From Yinghuangia sp045039925 (lineage in GTDB: Bacteria; Actinomycetota; Actinomycetes; Streptomycetales; Streptomycetaceae), in NCBI GenBank assembly GCA_045039925.1, contig CP108400.1:7750001-7814000 (forward strand): 64,000 nt of DNA, given 5' to 3'. Each line of letters opens with the position of its first letter. Positions within the stretch are counted from its first letter, which is position 1. Positions 34,693 through 45,072 of this stretch are shown one piece after another. A program made the position numbers and the translations under genes. The notes below the pieces were generated by a model, which ran no database searches, was not told the origin of the DNA, and saw nothing but the letters and a program-made list of their open reading frames with translations.

Positions 34693-34770
34693 AGTCCACT
34701 TCTGGAGCCCACATCTGGAGCCCGACTTGGGATTCCAGCTCTGGAGTCCGACTCTGGAGCCGGACTCTAG
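34689..34770. repeat. 13-bp-period array within an inverted repeat between convergent genes
   Basis: Five diverged 13-bp units (CTGGAG cores at 34702, 34715, 34741 and 34754, with a degenerate one at 34728) are framed by CTAGAGTCC (34689-34697) and its complement GGACTCTAG (34762-34770). Each arm contains the stop codon of one of the two convergent genes. It probably works as a bidirectional terminator. Confidence 0.65.
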
Positions 34771-35201
34771 AAGTTCTGTTGGTAGACGATGAAGCCCCGG
34801 TTCTGCGCCACCTTGTCGTACAACTTGCGGGCGGTGTCGTTGTGGGCCTGCGTGTGCCAGTACAGGCGTGCGCAATCGCGCGCCTGCGCCCAATCGGAGA
34901 CTGCCGCGATCAGCGCGCGGGCGACGCCCTTCCCGCGTACGTCCTCCGCCGTGAACAGGTCTTGGAGGTAGCACACGTCCGCGGACGTGGTGCTCGCGTG
35001 CACGAGGAAGTGCGTGATGCCGACGAGGCGGCCGTCGAGTGTCGCGCCGAGCGCGTGCATGCGGGCGCCGGTCTGGAACTCCGCCCACGCGCGGTCGAAC
35101 ATTTCCGGTGGCAACACCCGTTCGTAGAAAGTGTTGTAGCCGGTGAACAGCTCTTCCCAGGCGGGCCGGTCCTCGGGTGTCAGCTTTGTGATATCGATCA
35201 T
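34767..35201 (-). CDS. GNAT-family N-acetyltransferase (144 aa)
   Basis: Acetyl-CoA-dependent acetyltransferase. The pyrophosphate-binding motif A is VRGKGVARALIAA (Q/RxxGxG/A type) near residue 90. LYWHTQAHNDTARKLYDKV is the usual C-terminal helix. The protein acceptor or small-molecule substrate cannot be assigned. The start is ATG 35201 (MIDITKLTPEDRPAWEEL); no strong ribosome binding site is visible. It lies 38 bases downstream of the enoyl-CoA hydratase gene on the same strand. Confidence 0.85.
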   Translation of the reverse strand: MIDITKLTPEDRPAWEELFTGYNTFYERVLPPEMFDRAWAEFQTGARMHALGATLDGRLVGITHFLVHASTTSADVCYLQDLFTAEDVRGKGVARALIAAVSDWAQARDCARLYWHTQAHNDTARKLYDKVAQNRGFIVYQQNF

Positions 35202-35239
35202 GCGCCGATCATCCGGCCTTCCGTGGTCGGCGGTCCAGA

Positions 35240-36043
35240 TCACTCCACCCAGCGCGGCGGGCGGTGTTCCTTGCGGGCGCGCATGCCCTCTGCGGCTTCC
35301 TCGGAGGCGAACAGCTTGGCGGACAGGCGTACCGTCGCGGGGCCGTCGGCGGCGACGCGTTCGGCGAGCGCGGCGTTCAGCAGCCTCTTGGTCTCGACCA
35401 GCCCCTGACGGGACGCCAGCCGCAGGCCCGCGAGCAGGTGTTCCGCCGCCGCGTCGGTGCCCTCGACGCCGTCCCCGGCCAGCGTCAGCAGGCCGATGCG
35501 TGCCGCCTCGGCACCGTCGAACTCCTCGCCGGTGAGGAAGTACCGCCCGGCGGCGCGCGGGTCCAGGCGCGGCAGCGTGCTCAGCGAAATGATCGCGGGT
35601 GCGAGGCCGAGCCGTACCTCGGAGAACGCGAACGACGTCGAGGCGGGTGCCACCGCGAGGTCGCACGCGCCGACCAGTCCGAGGCCGCCGGCCCTGGCGT
35701 TGCCGCGCAGGTGCGCGAGCACCGGGACGGGCAGGTCGACGATTGCCCTGATCAGGTCGAGCAGGCGCTGCGTACCGCGCTCCATGCCGCCCGCGGCGGC
35801 TTCCTTGAGGTCGGCACCCGCGCAGAAGGTCGGGCCGGTGTGGGTGAGCACGACCGCGCGTACGGACGCGTCCGAGGCGACGGTGGCCAGGTGCGCGTCG
35901 AGTTCGTCCATGAGCGCGGCCGACAGGGCGTTGCGGTTGGCGGGGGAGTCGAGCGTGATCGTGGCGATTGCGGCCGTTGCGGTGGTCGCGGCGGTCGAGG
36001 CTGCCGCGGAGTCGCGCGTGAGGGTCACCAGGGGCATCGGCAT
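35240..36043 (-). CDS. Enoyl-CoA hydratase family protein (267 aa)
   Basis: Crotonase-fold enzyme with the oxyanion-hole segments TFCAGADLKEAA and GNARAGGLGLVGACDLAVA. It keeps the second catalytic-glutamate segment FSEVRLGLAP but has Gly where the first glutamate is usual. The position next to the leucine-degradation genes suggests methylglutaconyl-CoA hydratase, which would complete the route between carboxylation and HMG-CoA lyase (inference from context). The N-terminus has an Ala/Thr-rich stretch (AAASTAATTATAAIA) that may be repeat-derived. A pentanucleotide repeat lies just upstream. Confidence 0.82.
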   Translation of the reverse strand: MPMPLVTLTRDSAAASTAATTATAAIATITLDSPANRNALSAALMDELDAHLATVASDASVRAVVLTHTGPTFCAGADLKEAAAGGMERGTQRLLDLIRAIVDLPVPVLAHLRGNARAGGLGLVGACDLAVAPASTSFAFSEVRLGLAPAIISLSTLPRLDPRAAGRYFLTGEEFDGAEAARIGLLTLAGDGVEGTDAAAEHLLAGLRLASRQGLVETKRLLNAALAERVAADGPATVRLSAKLFASEEAAEGMRARKEHRPPRWVE

Positions 36044-36057
36044 GCGTCCTCAGGGAG

Positions 36058-36129
36058 TCGAGTCAGGTCTGCTCAGGTCAGGTCAGGTCAGCTCAGGTTG
36101 CGAGAGGTCGGGCCAGGTCGGTTCGGGGC
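36058..36129. repeat. CAGGT/TCAGG microsatellite-like tract
   Basis: Between the hydratase start (36043) and the TetR stop (36181) the sequence is dominated by imperfect TCAGG repeats. There are three perfect copies at 36073-36087 and further copies at 36063, 36093 and around 36114. Such a tract in the leader of a gene could vary in length. Confidence 0.65.
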
Positions 36130-36180
36130 GAGTCGGTGGGAGCAGTCCGGGACGGGGCGCGGCACGGCACGGCGCGGGGC

Positions 36181-36807
36181 TCAGCGGCCCGCCGCGGCGA
36201 AGGCGCCGAGGGCGAGGGTGCGAAGCAGGGCCGCCATCGTGTCCGGCGCGGGCGGACGCGGCCCGCGGTGGCCGGCCGCGGCGCTGTGCGGGGTCGAGTT
36301 GAGCAGTCCGAAGACGGCGTGCACGGACGCGCGGGCCTGCGCCTCGGTGGCGGGCGCGGGCTGCGCGTCGCGCGCGAACCCGGGGTAGGCGTCGACGACC
36401 ACGCCCACCCATATCTCCACGTACGCGCGCTGGAGCCGCCGCACCTTGCGCTGGTCGGCCTCCGGCAGGCTCGCGAGGTCGCGGTCGTGCACCACGATCA
36501 GCGCGGGCTCCCCGAGGGCGAAGTCGACGTGCCGGGCGATCAGCGCGTCCAGCCGGTCGGCCGGGGCGTCGTGCGCGTCCAGGCACTCGCGGCCGCCGGA
36601 GAGCAGCCGCTCGCTGATGCCGATCAGCAGTTCGGCGAGCATCGCGTCCTTGCCCCGGAAGTGCCGGTACAGGCCGGGTCCGGTGATGCCGGACGCCGCG
36701 CCGATCTCGTCGACGCTGACGCCGTGGAAGCCGCGTGCCGCGAAGAGGCGCGCGGCCTCGCGCAGGATTTGCGCGCGGCGCGGACTGGTGACCTGTTCGA
36801 CCGACAT
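36181..36807 (-). CDS. TetR-family regulator of leucine/acyl-CoA catabolism (208 aa)
   Basis: The N-terminal TetR HTH (RAQILREAARLFAARGFHGVSVDEIGAASGITGPGLYRHFRGKDAML) and an all-helical ligand domain (VVVHDRDLASLPEADQRKVRRLQRAYVEIW) resemble regulators that sense acyl-CoA thioesters. It is divergent from accD1. Two 16-bp dyads sit between them, so repression of the acc-hmgL-acdH operon with acyl-CoA release is the likely mode. In streptomycetes and mycobacteria a TetR gene commonly occupies this place. Confidence 0.88.
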   Translation of the reverse strand: MSVEQVTSPRRAQILREAARLFAARGFHGVSVDEIGAASGITGPGLYRHFRGKDAMLAELLIGISERLLSGGRECLDAHDAPADRLDALIARHVDFALGEPALIVVHDRDLASLPEADQRKVRRLQRAYVEIWVGVVVDAYPGFARDAQPAPATEAQARASVHAVFGLLNSTPHSAAAGHRGPRPPAPDTMAALLRTLALGAFAAAGR

Positions 36808-36829
36808 GGCCCCCATGCTAGACACGGAT

Positions 36830-36880
36830 GTGAACGATCGCTAACGTCGGGTCCATCGAGTTCGGTTAACGATCGCTAAC
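36830..36880. promoter_or_regulatory. Twin TetR operator sites upstream of accD1
   Basis: GTGAACGATCGCTAAC (36830-36845) and GTTAACGATCGCTAAC (36865-36880) are two copies of a 16-bp near-palindrome (GTTA...TAAC arms, CGATCG centre) spaced 35 bp apart. They lie between the divergent TetR and accD1 genes. Confidence 0.75.
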
Positions 36881-36939
36881 AGGCGGCCGGAGGCGGGACG
36901 AGGCGACACGGCAACACGGCGACACACGGAGGCGGCGGC

Positions 36940-38628
36940 ATGCGGGCAACCCCCACGACCACCGGCGTCCGCGCGAACGGAACCGCCGCGCGCACCGGTG
37001 CGGCGCCCACGGCGGGGCTGGGGCCACGGCTGGGCACACGCGCGGACGTCCACGGCGAGGCGTACCGGGTGAACACGCTCGTCCACATGGGTGAAGTCGC
37101 GGAGCTGCGCAGACGGCTCGCGACCGCGGCGCTGGGCGGCGGCGAGACCGCCCGCGCCCGGCACACCGCGCGCGGCAAGTTGCTGCCGCGCGAGCGCGTG
37201 GACGCCCTGCTCGACGCCGGCTCGCCGTTCCTGGAGGTGGCCCCGCTCGCCGCCGACGGCCTCTACGACGGGGCGGCGCCCGCGGCCGGGGTCGTCGCGG
37301 GGATCGGGCGGGTGTCCGGGCGCGAGGTCATGATCGTCGCGAACGACGCGACCGTGAAGGGCGGCACGTACTACCCGCTGACCGTGAAGAAGCACCTGCG
37401 GGCCCAGGAGATCGCGTACGAGAACCGCCTGCCGTGCGTCTACCTCGTCGACTCCGGCGGCGCCTTCCTGCCGATGCAGGACGAGGTCTTCCCCGACCGC
37501 GACCACTTCGGCCGCATCTTCTTCAACCAGGCGCGCATGTCGGCCGCGGGGATCGCGCAGATCAGCGCGGTGCTCGGGTCGTGCACGGCGGGCGGCGCGT
37601 ACGTCCCGGCCATGAGCGACCAGACGGTCATCGTGCGCAACCAGGGCACCATCTTCCTGGGCGGCCCGCCGCTGGTGAAGGCCGCGACGGGCGAGGTCGT
37701 CACGGCGGAGGAACTGGGCGGCGGCGAGGTGCACGCGCGCACGTCGGGCGTCGTCGACCACCTCGCCGAGGACGACGCGCACGCGCTGCGCATCGTGCGC
37801 GACATCGTGGCCGGGCTCGGCCCGCGCACCCCGCGGCCGTGGGACGTCGCCCCGGTCGAGGAGCCCGCTGTCGATCCCGTCGGGCTGTACGGCGTCGTGC
37901 CCGCCGACAACCGCACGCCCTACGACGTACGCGAGGTCATCGCCCGCATCGTCGACGGCTCGCGCTTCTCGGAGTTCAAGGCCGAGTACGGCACGACACT
38001 CGTCACCGGGTTCGCCCGTGTGCACGGACACCCGGTCGGCATCGTCGCCAACAACGGCATCCTGTTCTCCGAATCGGCCCTGAAGGGTGCGCACTTCATC
38101 GAACTGTGCGACCAACGCGCCATCCCGCTGCTGTTCCTGCAGAACATCACGGGCTTCATGGTCGGCCGGGCGTACGAGCACGGCGGCATCGCCAAGCACG
38201 GCGCCAAGATGGTGACCGCCGTCGCCACCACGCGCGTGCCCAAGTTGACCGTGGTCGTGGGCGGTTCGCACGGCGCGGGCAACTACTCGATGTGCGGCCG
38301 GGCCTACTCGCCGCGCTTCCTGTGGATGTGGCCCGGCGCCAAGATCTCCGTGATGGGCGGCGAACAGGCCGCCACCGTCCTCGCGACCGTCAAGCGCGAC
38401 CAACTCGCCGCGCGCGGCGAGGATTGGCCGGCCGAGGACGAGGCGGCCTTCCGGCAGCCGGTGCTCGACCAGTACGAGCGGCAGGGCAGCGCGTACTACG
38501 CCACCGCCCGGCTGTGGGACGACGGCGTCATCGATCCGCTCGACACCCGCACCGTCGTCGGACTCGCGCTGTCCGCGTGCGCCAACGCCCCCCTCGCCGA
38601 CCCGGGCTTCGGCCTCTTCCGGATGTGA
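36940..38628 (+). CDS. accD1: Acyl-CoA carboxylase beta subunit, methylcrotonyl-CoA type (562 aa)
   Basis: Biotin-dependent carboxyltransferase subunit. Two crotonase-like halves are present, with glycine-rich oxyanion segments SGGAFLPMQDEVFPDRDHFG and SCTAGGAYVPAMSDQ in the first and QNITGFMVGRAYEHGGIAKHGAKMV with GSHGAGNYSMCGRAYSPRF in the second. The latter are typical of methylcrotonyl-CoA carboxylase. An Ala/Thr-rich N-terminal extension of about 35 residues precedes the conserved start. GGAGG precedes the ATG. First gene of accD1-accA1-hmgL-acdH; its product converts 3-methylcrotonyl-CoA to 3-methylglutaconyl-CoA with AccA1. Confidence 0.93.
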   Translation: MRATPTTTGVRANGTAARTGAAPTAGLGPRLGTRADVHGEAYRVNTLVHMGEVAELRRRLATAALGGGETARARHTARGKLLPRERVDALLDAGSPFLEVAPLAADGLYDGAAPAAGVVAGIGRVSGREVMIVANDATVKGGTYYPLTVKKHLRAQEIAYENRLPCVYLVDSGGAFLPMQDEVFPDRDHFGRIFFNQARMSAAGIAQISAVLGSCTAGGAYVPAMSDQTVIVRNQGTIFLGGPPLVKAATGEVVTAEELGGGEVHARTSGVVDHLAEDDAHALRIVRDIVAGLGPRTPRPWDVAPVEEPAVDPVGLYGVVPADNRTPYDVREVIARIVDGSRFSEFKAEYGTTLVTGFARVHGHPVGIVANNGILFSESALKGAHFIELCDQRAIPLLFLQNITGFMVGRAYEHGGIAKHGAKMVTAVATTRVPKLTVVVGGSHGAGNYSMCGRAYSPRFLWMWPGAKISVMGGEQAATVLATVKRDQLAARGEDWPAEDEAAFRQPVLDQYERQGSAYYATARLWDDGVIDPLDTRTVVGLALSACANAPLADPGFGLFRM

Positions 38629-38636
38629 GCCGCCGC

Positions 38637-40717
<2,081 letters not shown>

Positions 40718-40721
<4 letters not shown>

Positions 40722-41662
40722 ACGCACTGCCCATGGTCGTCCCCGAACCCGGGCTTCCGAACCGGGTCACGATCCATGAAGTCGGGCCGCGCGACGGACT
40801 TCAGAACGAGTCGACCGTGGTCCCCGCGCACGTGAAGGCGGAGTTCATTCGGCGACTCGCCGAGACCGGGCTCACCACGATCGAGGCGACGAGCTTCGTG
40901 CCGCCCTCGTGGGTTCCGCAACTGGCGGATGCAGCGGAGGTGTTCACTGAAGTCGAGGGCATGCTCGCCAAGGTCGACCTCCCCGTGCTGGTGCCGAACC
41001 AACGCGGCCTCGACCGCGCACTGGAGTTGGGTGCGCGCCATGTCGCGGTGTTCGCGAGCGCCACCGAGACGTTCGCGCGGCGGAACCTCAACCGCGGACT
41101 CGAAGAGGCACTCGACATGTTCGCGCCCGTGGTGGCGCGGGCGACCGCCTCCGGGGCGGGGGTCCGTACCCGCGGCTACCTGTCGATGTGCTTCGGCGAT
41201 CCGTGGGAGGGGGCTGTCGACCCCGCGCAGGTGGTCGACGTCGGCGTACGCCTCATCCAGATGGGCTGCTGGCAGCTCAGCCTCGGCGACACGATCGGCG
41301 TCGCGACACCGGGCCAAGTGACGGACATGATCGACCGGTTCGCGCGCGCGGGCATCGGTACGGACCGGCTCGCCGTGCACTTTCACGACACGTACGGCCA
41401 GGCGCTGTCCAACACGCTTGCGGCGCTGCGGGCGGGCGTCGCGACGGTGGACGCGTCGGCCGGCGGACTCGGCGGATGCCCGTACGCCAAGAGTGCCACC
41501 GGGAACCTCGCCACCGAGGACCTGGTGTGGATGTTGACCGGACTCGGCGTCGACACCGGCGTCGACCTCGGCCGCCTCGTCGCCACAAGCACGTGGATGG
41601 CCGAACACCTGGGCCGACCCAGCCCGTCCCGTACCGTCCGCGCACTCGCGGGCGAGAAGTAG
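40718..41662 (+). CDS. hmgL: Hydroxymethylglutaryl-CoA lyase (314 aa)
   Basis: Metal-dependent TIM-barrel lyase that cleaves HMG-CoA to acetoacetate and acetyl-CoA, the last step of leucine breakdown. Signature HEVGPRDGLQNE near the start supplies the catalytic Arg-Asp pair. The C-terminal loop GGLGGCPYAKSATGNLATEDLVW carries the essential cysteine, and VHFHDTYGQAL provides metal ligands. Length is normal. ATGA overlap with accA1; 15 bases to the next gene. Confidence 0.94.
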
Positions 41663-41677
41663 AGGTAGGCGACCATC

Positions 41678-42856
41678 ATGCTCGACCACCGACTCGACGA
41701 CGAGCTGGAGCTTCTGCGGGCGACCGTCCGGGAGTTCGCCCGCGACGTGATCGCGCCCGTGATCGGGGACTACTACGAGCGGCACGAGTTCCCGTACCCG
41801 ATCGTGCGCGAGATGGGGAAGATGGGGCTGTTCGGCCTGCCGTTCCTCGAGGAGTACGGCGGCATGGGCGGCGACTACCTGGCGCTCGGCGTCGCGTTGG
41901 AGGAACTGGCGCGCGTCGACTCATCGGTGGCTATCACCTTGGAGGCGGCGGTCTCGCTGGGGGCCATGCCGATCCACAAGTACGGGACCGAGGAGCAGAA
42001 GCAGCAGTGGCTGCCGAAGCTTTGCTCGGGGGAGATGCTGGGCGCCTTCGGCCTCACCGAGCCGGACGGCGGGTCGGACGCGGGTGCGACGCGTACGACC
42101 GCCCGCCGTGACGAGGCGACCGGCGAGTGGGTGATCAACGGGAGCAAGAGCTTCATCACCAACTCCGGGACGGATATCACGGGGTTGGTGACGGTCACGG
42201 CGGTCACCGGTACGAAGCCCGACGGCGGAAAGGCGATCTCCACGATCATCGTCCCGTCGGGAACGCCCGGGATGACGGTCGCCCCCGGCTACTCGAAGGT
42301 CGGGTGGAACGCCTCGGACACGCACGAACTGTCGTTCAGCGACTGCCGCGTGCCGGGCGAGAACTTGCTGGGTGAACTGGGGCGCGGGTACGCCCAGTTC
42401 CTGGGGATCCTGGACGAGGGCCGAATCGCCATCGCTGCGCTTGCCACCGGCCTGGCACAGGGGTGCGTCGACGAGTCCGTGCGCTATGCGGGCGAACGCA
42501 AGGCGTTCGGACGGCCGATCGGTGCGAACCAGGCGATCGCCTTCAAGCTCGCGGACATGGAACTCCGGGCGCACACGTCGCGGTTGACGTGGCGCCACGC
42601 CGCGTCCCGGATGGTGCACGGCGAGTCGTTCAAGCACGAGGCCGCGCTCGCGAAGCTGTACACGTCGGAGGCGGCGGTCGACAACGCACGCGAGGCCACG
42701 CAGATCCACGGCGGGTACGGGTACATGAACGAGTACCCGGTGGCCCGCTTCTGGCGCGACTGCAAGATCCTGGAGATCGGTGAGGGGACGTCGGAGGTGC
42801 AGCGAATGCTCATCGCCAGAACGCTGGGCGTGGGGGAGGCCCTGACCCCGCGCTGA
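41678..42856 (+). CDS. acdH: Acyl-CoA dehydrogenase, isovaleryl/AcdH type (392 aa)
   Basis: Typical short-chain-type acyl-CoA dehydrogenase: LGAFGLTEPDGGSDAGA (FAD/substrate), VINGSKSFITNSGTD, RKAFGRPIGANQAIAFKLADM, QIHGGYGYMNEYPVARFWRDCKILEIGEGTSEVQR. The GEGTSE glutamate matches the catalytic base of short-chain acyl-CoA dehydrogenases. Fourth gene of the accD1-accA1-hmgL-acdH set, a gene order known from streptomycetes, where AcdH acts in branched-chain amino acid catabolism. Isovaleryl-CoA is the probable substrate. Confidence 0.92.
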   Translation: MLDHRLDDELELLRATVREFARDVIAPVIGDYYERHEFPYPIVREMGKMGLFGLPFLEEYGGMGGDYLALGVALEELARVDSSVAITLEAAVSLGAMPIHKYGTEEQKQQWLPKLCSGEMLGAFGLTEPDGGSDAGATRTTARRDEATGEWVINGSKSFITNSGTDITGLVTVTAVTGTKPDGGKAISTIIVPSGTPGMTVAPGYSKVGWNASDTHELSFSDCRVPGENLLGELGRGYAQFLGILDEGRIAIAALATGLAQGCVDESVRYAGERKAFGRPIGANQAIAFKLADMELRAHTSRLTWRHAASRMVHGESFKHEAALAKLYTSEAAVDNAREATQIHGGYGYMNEYPVARFWRDCKILEIGEGTSEVQRMLIARTLGVGEALTPR

Positions 42857-42892
42857 CGCCGATCGGTTTTTCGCAGCCCTCGCCGCTTTCGC

Positions 42893-43771
42893 CTACGCCC
42901 AGTAGTCCGCCCAGGCGATCGCGGCATCAACAACGGTGTCGGCACCGGGTGTTCCGCTGTCGGCAAGATCCGCCCAGCGGTTGGCCTCCGCTCGGGCGAA
43001 CGCCCGGATGGCGGCGATCTCGACGCGCTCCCACCCGGGGACCTTCGTCACCCATGCCGCTGCCGAGGCCGGGGTATGGCCGCCCCCGGCCACGAGCCGC
43101 ATGCCCCACAACGCGGTATCGATGTACGGGGCGCCGACAGCGGGCCATGCCCAGTCGACGAAGTGCGCCTCACCGTCAGTGCCGTCCTCGCAGATGAGGA
43201 CGTTTACCGAGGCCGGATCGGTGTGCAGGAGCGTCCCGCCGACGAGGGAAGGTCGGTGGACGCGCTCGCAGTAGTAGCCCCACCGGTCGACGGCGGTAGG
43301 CAGCGGGATTGGCGGGGTGGGGCAGGCGGCGATGCCGGCGAGTGCCCGGGTGACGGCGTCGAGGTCGGGGGAGTCGGGTCCGTAGTCGGCGTGCCTGCCG
43401 CCGACGTAGTCGAAGCCGACGAGGTGCCAGTCCGCAACGTCGACGCGCCACAACACTGTTGGACTCGAGGCGGGCAGGTACGGGTTGATGCGGACCTCCT
43501 CGCCGAGTTGGTCGACCGGACCCCAGCCCGCGCCCCACCAGTCGCTGCCGTCGTCGGGGTGCTCCGCAGGTTGGAGAAGTTCGCGCGGCGCGCGCCCGTT
43601 TTGGCCCTTCACGAAGACGCGGGCGCCGCGCGCGGTGGTGAGTACAGCGGCGGTGCCACTGTTCGCGCCGACGTCGACAGGGTGTGCGTCGTACGATCCG
43701 CGGAGACGAACACGGATCGCGGTATGTACGGCGGCCGGGAGCTCGGACCACGGAGTGCGGTCGACGGACAC
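42893..43771 (-). CDS. Aminoglycoside-phosphotransferase-fold protein (292 aa)
   Basis: Phosphotransferase with the Brenner-like catalytic segment LLHTDPASVNVLI and the metal site AHFVDWAWPAVGAPYIDTALW. The VFVKGQ strand supplies the ATP-binding lysine. The stretch after it (NGRAPRELLQPAEHPDDGSDWWGAGWG, about residues 60-90) is atypical for the family and could be a compensated frameshift or insertion. GTG 43771 is the best start, which overlaps the 5' region of the opposing remnant at 43684. Small molecule or antibiotic kinase; substrate unknown. Confidence 0.75.
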   Translation of the reverse strand: MSVDRTPWSELPAAVHTAIRVRLRGSYDAHPVDVGANSGTAAVLTTARGARVFVKGQNGRAPRELLQPAEHPDDGSDWWGAGWGPVDQLGEEVRINPYLPASSPTVLWRVDVADWHLVGFDYVGGRHADYGPDSPDLDAVTRALAGIAACPTPPIPLPTAVDRWGYYCERVHRPSLVGGTLLHTDPASVNVLICEDGTDGEAHFVDWAWPAVGAPYIDTALWGMRLVAGGGHTPASAAAWVTKVPGWERVEIAAIRAFARAEANRWADLADSGTPGADTVVDAAIAWADYWA

Positions 43772-44154
43772 CCCAGATCGTGGTGGCCGTCTGCAAGGGC
43801 CGCATCGACGGCGGTGTGCTGTACGAGAAGACCGAGAACAGCACCGGGCGTCCCAGTACCGGCTGGCGGCACCAGGGAGCAATCAAGGACTTCGCCTCAT
43901 GGCCGCTGGCCGGCAACGCCGAGTGGCCTCTCAGCAGACCGCTCCCGCTGTTGCCGGGCCGGACCTACCGCGTCTACGGGTCGACACACGACAACGAATG
44001 GTCCGGCCTGAGCGTCGAGTTCACCGTCGACGACTTGGCCGCCCTGCGTGTTGACCAGGTCAGGTACACCCCCTGGGCGACACCCGGCACCACCGTCATC
44101 ACGTCCACGGCCGAATTCCGCGCCCACGCCTGCGACAAGCGGGAGAAGTCCTAG
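43684..44154 (+). pseudogene. Remnant of a hypothetical protein, N-terminus lost
   Basis: From about 43774 (VVAVCKGRIDGGVLYEKTENSTG) to the end the frame reads like a real protein with beta-sandwich character (RTYRVYGSTHDNEWSGLSVEFTVDDL). I recall similar C-terminal regions in streptomycete hypothetical proteins. The 30 residues before it have no such quality and overlap the opposite phosphotransferase gene, and no signal peptide or good start is present. It is probably a 5'-truncated gene; a short functional protein from GTG 43780 cannot be excluded. Confidence 0.5.
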
Positions 44155-44166
44155 CGGATGTTGGTG

Positions 44167-44340
44167 TCAGCTCCCGGAATCGGTTGACTCCTCGCGGACA
44201 CGGAAGCGGAGCATCGTCACCGCGCCCGAGCTGACGGTGCTGAAAGGTTCCAGGTCGATCCTGCCGAGGCCCGGGGGTGAGAAGCGGCACCGTCGCCGAG
44301 CGGGACCGGCAGGACGTGCACCAGCCGCGCAGCGGCCGTC
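44167..44340 (-). pseudogene. Frameshifted C-terminal fragment of a RibD-C/dihydrofolate-reductase-family protein
   Basis: On the minus strand one frame reads ARLVHVLPVPLGDG and, after a one-base shift, another reads RFSPPGLGRIDLEPFSTV followed by SSGAVTMLRFRV to a stop at 44167. Together these match the end of RibD-C-type reductases (VxxxPVLLGDG...LF...IDLE...VTxLRYRV). Everything upstream is missing, since the TetR gene ends at 44348. This is a gene fossil of about 55 codons with a 1-bp deletion. Confidence 0.45.
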
Positions 44341-44347
44341 TCGCGCC

Positions 44348-44941
44348 TCAGCTTGACCGGTACTCGGTCGGTTTCGGGGCGCCGACTGTTGCGGCGAGTT
44401 CGCGTACGGACGCGCGCAGCCGCTCGGTGCCGCCTGCGCGCACGGTCTCGCGTACCAACTCGCCGTCGAAGGCGCCGAGTAGGACGTGGGCGAGGAATTG
44501 CGCGTCGTCGTTCGGGCGGAGTTCGGCGACGAGGTCCGTGACGTGCTCGTGCCAGCGGCGGTACGTCGGGTCCATGTGCTTGTCCGCGGCGCACGCCGCC
44601 TCGTGTGCGGCGATGAGGGCGATGTTGCGGGCGGCGAGGAGGGCGAGTTCGTCGAGGAACGCGGCAAGGCGTTCGGCGGCCGGTGCGCCCGGGCCGAGTG
44701 GCGGGGCGCCGTTCTCGATTGCCTCGCGGATCCGGAGGGCCCGGTCCGCGAGGAGTTCCCGGAACAGCCCCGAACGACTTCCGAAGCGGCGAAAGACGGT
44801 GCCCTTGCCGACCCCTGCCGCCGCGGCGACGCGGTCCAGGGAGAGGTGCTCGGGGCCGTCCGCGTCGAGCAGTTCCTCGGTCGCGCGCAGGATCGCTTGT
44901 CGGTTGCGCGCGGCGTCGGCGCGTTCGGAGGCGGCAGGCAT
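44348..44941 (-). CDS. TetR-family transcriptional regulator (197 aa)
   Basis: The TetR HTH is clear: NRQAILRATEELLDADGPEHLSLDRVAAAAGVGKGTVFRRFGSRSGLF (about residues 12-60). The C-terminal helical domain follows the common actinobacterial type with LDELALLAARNIALIAAHE and LLGAFDGELVRETVRAGG. AGGAG precedes ATG 44941. It is divergent from the zinc-type oxidoreductase at 45073, and two matching dyads lie between them. It most likely represses that gene and itself, with a quinone or electrophile as inducer (inference). Confidence 0.87.
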   Translation of the reverse strand: MPAASERADAARNRQAILRATEELLDADGPEHLSLDRVAAAAGVGKGTVFRRFGSRSGLFRELLADRALRIREAIENGAPPLGPGAPAAERLAAFLDELALLAARNIALIAAHEAACAADKHMDPTYRRWHEHVTDLVAELRPNDDAQFLAHVLLGAFDGELVRETVRAGGTERLRASVRELAATVGAPKPTEYRSS

Positions 44942-44991
44942 GTGTCTCCTGGGACTCGGTGGGCCCGGTTGCGGGTGGAGGCACTGGTAAG

Positions 44992-45040
44992 CGGACCGGG
45001 AGTCCGAATAGTATCGCGGCTCAAGCGGACCGGTGGTCCG
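44992..45040. promoter_or_regulatory. Two operator dyads for the divergent TetR/oxidoreductase pair
   Basis: CGGACCGGGAGTCCG (44992-45006) and CGGACCGGTGGTCCG (45026-45040) are matching 15-bp dyads, 34 bp apart. They flank a TAGTAT hexamer that may be a -10 box. The second copy is a perfect 6-bp-arm palindrome. Confidence 0.72.
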
Positions 45041-45072
45041 TTTGGTCGCTCGATGCTGCCTGGAGGTATGCC

